A stretch of 5,436 bases of DNA, from the NCBI GenBank assembly GCA_947305045.1, contig CAMZCW010000166.1, positions 1 to 5,436 on the forward strand, read 5' to 3'. Shown here piece after piece: positions 1-5,436 of the stretch. The first letter of the stretch is position 1, and each line of letters starts with the position of its first letter. The position numbers and the translations under genes were made by a program. A model generated the notes under the pieces. That model saw nothing but the letters and a program-made list of their open reading frames with translations. It had not been told where the DNA came from and ran no database searches. This stretch comes from an uncultured Bacteroidales bacterium. Lineage in GTDB: Bacteria; Bacteroidota; Bacteroidia; Bacteroidales; UBA932.

Positions 1-930
1 AAAGCCTTGCTCCCCAACGTGAGCGGAAAAGCCGGCGAAGTGCTGGTGGTGATTGAGCGCGAACAGTGGGAAGGCAACCTGGGCGTGGCCATCCGCGAAG
101 CACTGGCCATGGATACCCCGTATCTGGCGCAGCGGGAACCTCTTTTCGCGGTCTCCAATGTGCCTCCGGGCAGTTTTACCAACATGTTCAAGATGCACCG
201 CAACTTGCTGGTGGTGAACATTAATCCGCAGAATGCCACCAACGGCGTCCTGTATAAAAACAATGTGTGGGCACAGCCCCAGGCCATTGTGCAGCTGAAT
301 GCGGCCGATGCGGAGCAGGCTCTGGAACTGTTCAAAGAGGCCGGAGTAAAGCCGGCGGAGTTCTTTGAGCAGTCGGAGCGCGATCGGGTCATCGCCAACG
401 CCAAACTCTACGAGGAACGGGCCCTGCAGCCGCCCATGGAAAAGGTGACGGGCGGCATCATCCATTTCCCGTCGGGATATCGTTGCCGCATGGTGACGGA
501 GGACTTTGTGTGGATGGCCGATGAAAAACAGTACGTCCAGCAGTACGTAATGGCATACAAATATCCCGTTGGCGGTGACGATGTCTTCTCGCTGGAAAAC
601 ATTATCCAGAAACGCAACGAGGTAATGAAAACCAACGTGCCCGGCATGTTTGAAGGTTCGTACATGACCACCTCTACGGCGCAGGAGCCCACCACGCGCT
701 CCCTGCGTTACCGGGGGCGCGCCTTTATGGAGACCCGCGGATTTTGGGAAGTGCACGGAGATTTCATGGGGGGACCCTTTGTGTCGCACTCGTTCTATAG
801 CCCGGACGGCAAGGATGTGATTGTGCTGGAGGCGTTTGTCTTTGCGCCGCGCTATGACAAACGTCAGTACTTGCGGCAGGTAGAGTCCCTGCTGTACTCC
901 TTTGAGTGGGAAACCGAAGAAAATCAATAA
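1..930 (+). CDS. DUF4837 family protein, probable lipoprotein (5' end outside window)
   Basis: The reading frame is open from the first base, so this gene is cut by the window edge. 309 residues are visible, and the apparent TTG start at position 7 is not a real start. The visible N-terminus (LLPNVSGKAGEVLVVI, residues 3-18) and the FTNMFKMHRNLLVVNIN stretch near residues 60-76 match my memory of the DUF4837 family, found in Bacteroidetes and usually made as a lipoprotein of about 330 residues. On that basis only the signal peptide and lipobox, some 20-30 residues, should be missing. A second conserved-looking block lies near the end (RGFWEV, GDFMGGPFVSHSFYSP, then an amphipathic helix before the stop). 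No catalytic motif is visible and the family function is unknown. The stop lies six bases before the next ATG, so it is probably the upstream partner in an operon. Family assignment is fairly sure; envelope location is inferred. Confidence 0.85.
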   Translation, partial: KALLPNVSGKAGEVLVVIEREQWEGNLGVAIREALAMDTPYLAQREPLFAVSNVPPGSFTNMFKMHRNLLVVNINPQNATNGVLYKNNVWAQPQAIVQLNAADAEQALELFKEAGVKPAEFFEQSERDRVIANAKLYEERALQPPMEKVTGGIIHFPSGYRCRMVTEDFVWMADEKQYVQQYVMAYKYPVGGDDVFSLENIIQKRNEVMKTNVPGMFEGSYMTTSTAQEPTTRSLRYRGRAFMETRGFWEVHGDFMGGPFVSHSFYSPDGKDVIVLEAFVFAPRYDKRQYLRQVESLLYSFEWETEENQ

Positions 931-936
931 CGAATT

Positions 937-3138
937 ATGAAAAAACTTTTAGTGGTAGTCTCCCTGGCGCTGCTGTTTGCTGGCTGCACCCGGGAGCTTG
1001 AATCACGTCTTGATGACGTTGAAAGCCGCCTGGCCAAGGTGGAGGAGCAGGTGAAGGAGCTCAATTCCCAGGTAAGCCTGATTCAGCAGCTCATGAATGG
1101 AAAGTATTTTATTCAGAGCGCATCGGATCTGTCCGACGGCTCCGGGTATAAGCTGGTCCTGGTGGACAAAGACGGAAAAACACTGGAAAAAACCGTGTTG
1201 AACGGGAAGGACGGTTCTGATGGCAAGGACGGCGTGAGCCCTACTGTCAGTGTCAAGAAGGATACCGACGGCAATTACTACTGGACGCTCAACGGTGAAT
1301 GGCTGTTGGTGGGCGGCGCAAAAATCCGTGCCAACGGCGTAGATGGCGCCGACGGCAAGGACGCCCCCGAGACACAATTCAAGGTGGAAGAGGGCAAATG
1401 GTACGTAAAGGTAGGTAGCGGCGCCTGGACCTATGTTGGTGAGGCGGCAACCGTGATCCCCAGCCCCATTGCTTCCATTGATGCTTCCGGAGCCGATGTC
1501 GTGGTGATAACCCTGGCCGACAATACCGTGCTGGAACTCCCTAAGGCTTCGGTTGCCGTTAAGCTCCAGATTCTGGTGGACGATACGGCGTTCCAGAACA
1601 TGACGGCCGGACAAACCCAAAGCGCACCCTATGAGGTGAAAGTTCCCGCCGGGGTTGCCTACACGCTGGATTCCTATGAGCCGGAGAACTGGAAGGTGAC
1701 GCTTTCTGAGCCCAAGGACAACAAGGGCATTGTGACCATCAGCGTTCCTGCGAGCGGAAAATCGGCCAAGGTGCTCCTGATTGCCAATGGCAGCGACGGC
1801 AGCAGCTACGCCAAAGTGCTGCACATTGAGGTGGAAGGCAGCGGGGAAGAAGGCCCGGTGGTGATGCAGGAAATGGTGGATGCATCGGCAGGTAGTGTCA
1901 ATCTCCCTGCCGGCGCTACGGATGTGGCTTTTACGGCAACCTGGATTACCCTGTCCGGCAATCAGCTCCTCATTGCTACCAACGATACCTATGGTGCCCG
2001 CATCGCCACGGTGTCGTTCAAGGTAGGGGAGAAGAGCTATGTCCTTACGGTCATGCAGGCGCAGAAGGACGCGATTGTCCTTACGGAAAATGCGTTGCAG
2101 GTAAGCGCGGCGGGGGAGGAAATACCGTTTGTGATTCAGGCCAATGTGACCGTGGAGGCCGTGGTCGATGTCGATTGGATTACGGTGACCCCCGCCACCA
2201 AAGGCCTGGAAGACAAACCGTTCACGGTGAAGGTGGCGGCCAATGAGGCCACGGCGCCCCGTGAGGGCACCATCACCTTCTCCTCGGGAGAGCTCCAGCA
2301 GGTAGTGACGGTGACGCAGGAAGGTGCGGAACCCGTTCTTCCTCCCGTAGGCGGCGTGTTTGAGCTGCTGACGGATGCCTCGATCCTGCAGGAAGGAGAT
2401 GAACTCCTCCTTGTGAACCAGGCAAAGGATTTTGCGATGGGCGCCCAGAATGGAACGTATCGCAGCCGTACTGCCATTACTGTTGTGGACAACGCGGTTG
2501 CGGAGCCCGGAGAAGGTGTGGCCGTGATTACCCTGGAAGGCGAGGAAGGCGCCTGGAACCTGAAGGTGGCGGATGGCTATCTGGCGGCTCAGTCAGGTGC
2601 CAATAATCAGTTGCTTACAATGGATGCTGTAACGGAGTATGCCACCTGGACCATCAGCCTTGCTGCCGATGGACGTGCCACGCTGAAGGCTGCCGCCGGA
2701 GCACGGAATCTCCTTTTATACAACTCCCAGGCCACGCGGTTCAGTTGCTATGCCAATACAGGCAACACTACCAAAGAGGTGCTCGTATTCCACAAAGCCG
2801 GCACCCCTGCCATACCCGTGACGCAGTATGATGCCCTGGGCGTGTACCTGGGCAAGCAGGCGCGGGTTTACCAGGCCGGGACAGACCAGTACGTGCGCTC
2901 TTATAACGGAAATGCCCTGCAGTTTGTGCTCATGGACCCCCAGGCTAAAGAGCAGGTGAAACTGAGCGGCTTTACTACGGCGCTGCAGCCCGGAGATGCC
3001 GTCACGGTCTCGGTGGACTGGAAGCAGGGCAAAACCCGGGTGCTGGAGAAAGCCTATCCCATGACCGTTCTCAAAGACCAGGATGGCAAATTGTGGATCG
3101 GTGATGCAAAAGGTAGAGGTGTGATTATTAGAAAGTAA
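937..3138 (+). CDS. DUF4988/BACON-domain surface lipoprotein
   Basis: This 733-residue protein starts with a type II signal peptide: KK, a hydrophobic core, then FAGC with Cys17 as the probable lipidated residue. Residues 18-53 form heptads typical of a coiled coil (ELESRLDDVESRLAKVEEQV). Residues about 55-170 resemble DUF4988, the N-terminal region also seen in PL29-type proteins, with GKDGSDGKDG (90-99) and GVDGADGKD (134-142) collagen-like runs and the KKDTDGNYYWTLNGEWLL block. Residues 205-300 look like an Ig-like beta domain. Residues 313-375 (degenerate) and 380-462 (clear; DVDWITVTP, REGTITFSS, VTVTQEG) are BACON-type domains, usually linked to carbohydrate or mucin binding. Residues 474-620 and 625-733 are two more modules, discussed in the findings. 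No catalytic lyase domain is visible, so this is more likely a binding protein than an enzyme. No strong acidic surface-export signal follows Cys17. The start is fixed by the signal peptide and six-base spacing; no Shine-Dalgarno is present, which is normal in this phylum. Confidence 0.85.
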   Translation: MKKLLVVVSLALLFAGCTRELESRLDDVESRLAKVEEQVKELNSQVSLIQQLMNGKYFIQSASDLSDGSGYKLVLVDKDGKTLEKTVLNGKDGSDGKDGVSPTVSVKKDTDGNYYWTLNGEWLLVGGAKIRANGVDGADGKDAPETQFKVEEGKWYVKVGSGAWTYVGEAATVIPSPIASIDASGADVVVITLADNTVLELPKASVAVKLQILVDDTAFQNMTAGQTQSAPYEVKVPAGVAYTLDSYEPENWKVTLSEPKDNKGIVTISVPASGKSAKVLLIANGSDGSSYAKVLHIEVEGSGEEGPVVMQEMVDASAGSVNLPAGATDVAFTATWITLSGNQLLIATNDTYGARIATVSFKVGEKSYVLTVMQAQKDAIVLTENALQVSAAGEEIPFVIQANVTVEAVVDVDWITVTPATKGLEDKPFTVKVAANEATAPREGTITFSSGELQQVVTVTQEGAEPVLPPVGGVFELLTDASILQEGDELLLVNQAKDFAMGAQNGTYRSRTAITVVDNAVAEPGEGVAVITLEGEEGAWNLKVADGYLAAQSGANNQLLTMDAVTEYATWTISLAADGRATLKAAAGARNLLLYNSQATRFSCYANTGNTTKEVLVFHKAGTPAIPVTQYDALGVYLGKQARVYQAGTDQYVRSYNGNALQFVLMDPQAKEQVKLSGFTTALQPGDAVTVSVDWKQGKTRVLEKAYPMTVLKDQDGKLWIGDAKGRGVIIRK
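1204..1362 (+). repeat. Two collagen-like Gly-x-y runs in the lipoprotein gene
   Basis: Two short in-frame runs code for Gly-Lys-Asp / Gly-Ser-Asp type triplets: residues 90-101 at the 5' end of this interval and residues 134-142 at its 3' end, separated by a non-repetitive YYWTLNGEW segment. Both share the gacggcaaggac-type unit. They sit right after the predicted coiled coil, the usual layout in DUF4988 proteins, where this run varies greatly in length between homologues. Here it is short: four and three Gly-x-y units. Confidence 0.6.
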
Positions 3139-3144
3139 CTGACT

Positions 3145-4929
3145 ATGAAAAAGATAGCTTCAATTTTGATTCTTCTTGCCTGCAGCCTTAGCCTGCTGGC
3201 AGTACCCGCAAAGCCCGGCTTCTTCCGCTATACCCAGCCGGATGGCAGCACCATCCTTATTCAGCAGCATGGCGACGAATGGGCCCACTGGACCACCAAC
3301 CAGGCCGGTCAGGTGGTGCGCATGGATGCAGACGGCTTCTACCGTGTGGTGGAAGGCGCCACCCCGGAGATGGCCGCACAGGCTGCTTCCATTCGCCGCA
3401 AGGCCCGGATGCAGATGGCATCGGCCCGCCGAGCCAAAGACCCTATCGCCATAGGCCAGAAACATTTCCTGCTGGTGATGGTGGAATTTTCGGATCTTTC
3501 CTTCAAGATCAGCAATCCCAATCAGGCGTTCTCCGATATGCTCAACGAGGCCGGCTATAGCGCCAACGGTGCCAACGGCAGTGCCCGTGATTATTATTAT
3601 GAGAATTCACACGGCATTTTCGAGCCCATCTTCGACGTCTTCGGGCCCGTTAAGCTCTCCAATCAGATGTCCTATTACGGCGCCAACGATTCCGCGGGCG
3701 ATGACCAGCGCCCCGAACAAGCGGTGAAGGAGGCCTGTGAAGCTCTTGATGCGACGGTGGACTTTTCCAACTACGATTTGGACGGCGACGGTGATGTGGA
3801 TCTGCTCTATATGGTCTATGCCGGTAAAGGGGAGGCCGATGGCGGCTCTGCCAACACCATCTGGCCCCACCAGTGGTACTTGACCTCCGGCGGCATCAAT
3901 CTTAAGCTGGACGGCAAGAAGATTGACCGCTATGCCTGCGGCCCCGAACTGAACGGAAGCGGGGAAATAGACGGTTTGGGCACCATCTGCCATGAGTTCG
4001 GCCACGCCATGGGTCTGCCGGATTTCTACGACACCGACTATGATACCAATGGCCAGGGACGCACGCTCCTGGGGTATTCCCTCATGGATGCCGGCTCGTA
4101 TAACAACGATGGCTGGACGCCGCCCTACCTGAATATGGAGGAGCGCATCATGATTGGCTGGTTGTCTGCGGATGCCATCCTGGAATTCCCCAAGAACGGG
4201 GCCTATACGCTGGAAAGCGTGCAGAACAACATCGGCTACAAGATTCCCACCGATATGGACGGGGAATATATCCTCTTGGAATGCCGTACCAAACAAGGCT
4301 GGGATCAGCACATTCCTGCCGCCGGCCTCATTGCCTACCACGTGGATAAAAGCTCCCGGAAGGTGTCTATTCAGGATACGGGCTCCATCCCGGCCTCCAC
4401 GCTCTGGTCCGAGTGGGACATCTACAATGCCATCAACGAGAATGGCTCGCACCCCTGCTTCTATGTGGTGGCATCGGCCTCCCCGTACGACTGCTCTTAT
4501 GGTATGAAGTATTATTCCGGCTATGGGTATTATTATGCGGCGGAGGATTCAGACCTTCCGTTCCCGGGCGGGAAGAACGTGACTAGCTATGTGCCCAAGA
4601 GTTGGAACGGCGTAGCCACCGACATTACCCTTTCTGAGATAGCCTATTCCAGCAATAAGACTACCTTCAAGGTGAGCGGCGTGGTGAATGCCGGCCTGGA
4701 TTTCCCGTATATTCCTAGTACCGGGAACTATACGGCCGGGCAGAGTTTCCCGCTTTCGCTGGAACTGCCGGACAGCTACGTGGCAACGGCCATTGCATGG
4801 ACCTTGGACGGTGCGTCCGTTTCAGGGGAATCCATTACCCTTACGGCGGGTTCCCATGTGATTGAGGCCGAGGTGACGGGGGAGAGTGGCCGAAAGGATA
4901 TTGTGACCCTGGAAATTACGGTCCAGTAA
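3145..4929 (+). CDS. Secreted M6-family zinc metalloprotease
   Basis: This 594-residue predicted endopeptidase belongs to the M6 (immune inhibitor A-like) family. Residues 1-22 are a signal peptide, probably cut near LLAVPA. Residues 25-70 (YTQPDGSTILIQQHGDEWAHW, then DADGFYRV) match the N-terminal propeptide segment common to Bacteroidetes M6 proteins. A basic linker (84-98) precedes the catalytic domain, which begins near GQKHFLLVMVEFSD (104-117). The zinc site HEFGHAMGLPD (283-293) is complete: His283, His287 and Asp293 as likely ligands, Glu284 as catalytic base. YSLMDAGS with Met314 is the likely Met-turn. DLDGDGDVD (211-219) looks like a calcium-binding loop, and DLPFPG (470-475) is a family-type motif. 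Residues about 515-594 form an Ig-like beta domain. No type IX sorting domain is apparent. It lies six bases after the lipoprotein gene, so co-expression is likely. The substrate is unknown. Confidence 0.92.
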   Translation: MKKIASILILLACSLSLLAVPAKPGFFRYTQPDGSTILIQQHGDEWAHWTTNQAGQVVRMDADGFYRVVEGATPEMAAQAASIRRKARMQMASARRAKDPIAIGQKHFLLVMVEFSDLSFKISNPNQAFSDMLNEAGYSANGANGSARDYYYENSHGIFEPIFDVFGPVKLSNQMSYYGANDSAGDDQRPEQAVKEACEALDATVDFSNYDLDGDGDVDLLYMVYAGKGEADGGSANTIWPHQWYLTSGGINLKLDGKKIDRYACGPELNGSGEIDGLGTICHEFGHAMGLPDFYDTDYDTNGQGRTLLGYSLMDAGSYNNDGWTPPYLNMEERIMIGWLSADAILEFPKNGAYTLESVQNNIGYKIPTDMDGEYILLECRTKQGWDQHIPAAGLIAYHVDKSSRKVSIQDTGSIPASTLWSEWDIYNAINENGSHPCFYVVASASPYDCSYGMKYYSGYGYYYAAEDSDLPFPGGKNVTSYVPKSWNGVATDITLSEIAYSSNKTTFKVSGVVNAGLDFPYIPSTGNYTAGQSFPLSLELPDSYVATAIAWTLDGASVSGESITLTAGSHVIEAEVTGESGRKDIVTLEITVQ

Positions 4930-4967
4930 AAAAGTTGGTACGGGGACACAAAAAGATGAGAAATAAT

Positions 4968-4998
4968 TTTGGATGGTAAAAAATTTTTCTTACCTTTG
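4968..4998 (+). promoter_or_regulatory. Bacteroidetes-type promoter for tRNA-Glu-rpsT
   Basis: TTTG at 4968-4971 and TACCTTTG at 4991-4998 match the Bacteroidetes -33 (TTTG) and -7 (TAnnTTTG) elements with a 19-base spacer, the expected distance. The spacer carries an A-tract followed by a T-tract. Transcription should begin around 5003-5006, leaving only a few bases of leader before the tRNA-Glu for RNase P to remove. Its strength is inferred from the near-perfect match. Confidence 0.85.
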
Positions 4999-5011
4999 CA
5001 GTCCCAAGTTT

Positions 5012-5086
5012 GGTGGGTTCGTATAACGGTTAGTACTCGGGATTTTCATTCCCGCAATAGGAGTTCGATTCTCCTACCCACTACCA
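5012..5086 (+). tRNA. tRNA-Glu (anticodon UUC), CCA encoded
   Basis: A full cloverleaf can be folded. The acceptor stem pairs 5012-5018 with 5076-5082, A5083 is the discriminator and CCA is encoded at 5084-5086. The D stem is 5021-5024 with 5033-5036. The anticodon stem is 5038-5042 with 5050-5054, around a loop whose centre, 5045-5047, reads TTC, decoding GAA and GAG. The T stem is 5059-5063 with 5071-5075, around TTCGATT. Glutamate identity features known from E. coli are present: U11-A24, U13-G22 with A46, a four-base variable loop lacking position 47, and A37. The first acceptor pair is G-U rather than G-C. It shares a promoter with rpsT. Confidence 0.95.
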
Positions 5087-5105
5087 AATATAAAAAAGTA
5101 AAATA
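5087..5105 (+). promoter_or_regulatory. A-rich, SD-less translation leader of rpsT
   Basis: These 19 bases separate the tRNA-Glu CCA end from the rpsT start codon. Only one base is not A or T, and no Shine-Dalgarno sequence is present. Cutting of the tRNA 3' end would leave this stretch as the whole 5' leader of the rpsT message. An unstructured A-rich leader fits what is known of initiation in Bacteroidetes, which rarely use Shine-Dalgarno pairing. The processing step is inferred. Confidence 0.55.
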
Positions 5106-5360
5106 ATGGCAAACACTAAATCAGCCGCACGTGCCGCCCGTCAGAGCGAGCGTCACCGCCTGCATAACAAGTATTATGCAAAAACAACGAGGAACGCCAT
5201 CCGCGACCTCCGCAACACGACAGATAAGGCAGCAGCCCAGGAGAACGCTCCTAAGGTATATGCCATGATTGACAAGCTCGCAAAAATCGGGGTTATCCAC
5301 AAGAACAAAGCGGCCAACCTCAAGAGCGGTCTCCAGGTTTACATCAACAAGCTCGCCTAA
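5106..5360 (+). CDS. rpsT: 30S ribosomal protein S20 (bS20)
   Basis: This 84-residue, strongly basic protein is close in length to E. coli S20 (87 residues). It has the family's N-terminal signature [18 protein letters not shown], the [17 protein letters not shown] helix, and the conserved C-terminal block with [16 protein letters not shown] (55-70) followed by LKSGL. S20 binds 16S rRNA early in assembly of the small subunit, acting in the cytoplasm. The start is fixed by the MANxKSA signature and lies 19 bases after the tRNA-Glu CCA end. It is probably transcribed with tRNA-Glu from the promoter at 4968-4998. Its last five codons, counting the stop, form the 5' arm and loop of the terminator hairpin. 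The frame is intact. Confidence 0.97.
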   Translation: MANTKSAARAARQSERHRLHNKYYAKTTRNAIRDLRNTTDKAAAQENAPKVYAMIDKLAKIGVIHKNKAANLKSGLQVYINKLA

Positions 5361-5373
5361 GAGCTTGTTTTTT
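5346..5373 (+). terminator. Intrinsic terminator overlapping the end of rpsT
   Basis: A perfect nine-base-pair stem pairs AACAAGCTC (5346-5354) with GAGCTTGTT (5361-5369), with the six-base loop GCCTAA containing the rpsT stop codon. A run of six T follows from 5368 to 5373, partly shared with the stem end. This is a textbook rho-independent terminator, except that its 5' arm is coding sequence (Asn-Lys-Leu). Ribosomes ending translation at the loop would cover the 5' arm, so efficiency may depend on translation. Confidence 0.85.
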
Positions 5374-5381
5374 ATCAGGAG

Positions 5382-5436
5382 CGGGATGTAGCGCAGTTGG
5401 TAGCGCACTACGTTCGGGACGTAGGGGTCGCTCGTT
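5382..5436 (+). tRNA. tRNA-Pro (anticodon CGG), 3' end outside window
   Basis: The 5' part of a cloverleaf is present. The acceptor 5' strand is CGGGATG (5382-5388), followed by T and A at positions 8 and 9. The D stem GCGC (5391-5394) pairs with GCGC (5403-5406) around AGTTGGTA. The anticodon stem CTACG (5408-5412) pairs with CGTAG (5420-5424) around TTCGGGA, with anticodon CGG at 5415-5417, decoding CCG. The T stem begins with GCTCG and the window stops two bases into the T loop, so the 3' acceptor strand and CCA cannot be checked. C1 and the overall arm sequences resemble E. coli proK. It begins eight bases after the rpsT terminator, with no promoter elements between. Confidence 0.9.

Noticed and set aside
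893..905. TACTCCTTTG near the end of the DUF4837 gene as a promoter for the lipoprotein gene
   Set aside because: The spacing within the -7 element is four bases rather than two (TAnnTTTG) and I saw no matching -33 TTTG at the right distance.
1204..1362. Direct repeats suggesting a mobile element or CRISPR-like array
   Set aside because: The repeated units are in-frame Gly-Lys-Asp codons of a collagen-like run, imperfect and without spacers of regular length.
3607..4452. Long minus-strand open frame (281 codons) opposite the M6 gene, and a similar one (273 codons) at 1003-1824
   Set aside because: Both lie fully opposite strongly supported genes and show no recognisable domains. They are best explained by codon bias leaving the antisense frame without stops.
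4154..4507. Plus-strand out-of-frame open frame inside the M6 gene, with others at 3176-3454 and 3279-3560
   Set aside because: The translations are low-complexity, rich in Pro, Arg and Trp, as expected of frame-shifted GC-rich coding DNA, while the M6 frame is intact with all motifs in order.
5121..5408. Minus-strand open frame (95 codons) opposite rpsT and the start of tRNA-Pro
   Set aside because: It overlaps a certain ribosomal protein gene, a terminator and a tRNA, and has no recognisable features.

Overview
The window looks like a chromosomal segment from a fairly GC-rich member of the Bacteroidales. Four signs support this: a DUF4837-family protein and a DUF4988/BACON-type lipoprotein, both characteristic of Bacteroidetes; a promoter matching the Bacteroidetes consensus (TTTG, 19 bases, TAnnTTTG); no Shine-Dalgarno sequence before any start codon; and a tRNA-Glu gene placed just upstream of rpsT. 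The genus cannot be fixed from the sequence.

Positions 1-4929 hold three same-strand genes in a tight array, each pair separated by exactly six bases, so they are probably one operon. The first is a DUF4837 protein whose 5' end lies outside the window. The second is a 733-residue predicted lipoprotein: lipobox, coiled coil, DUF4988-like region with collagen-like Gly-x-y runs, BACON-type beta domains, and two further C-terminal modules of unassigned function. The third is a 594-residue secreted M6-family zinc metalloprotease with an intact HExxHxxGxxD site, a probable propeptide and a C-terminal Ig-like domain. A reasonable inference is an envelope module in which the lipoprotein binds a ligand or matrix and the protease acts on extracytoplasmic protein. 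The substrate is unknown.

Positions 4930-5436 are a translation and housekeeping block. A well-formed promoter drives tRNA-Glu(UUC) followed by rpsT (ribosomal protein S20). The rpsT message ends in an intrinsic terminator whose stem uses the last codons of the gene. A tRNA-Pro(CGG) starts eight bases after the U-tract and runs off the window end. No mobile element, CRISPR array, integrase or phage gene was seen. I do not see a clearly new biological system. The most open points are the unassigned C-terminal modules of the lipoprotein and how tRNA-Pro is expressed right behind a terminator.
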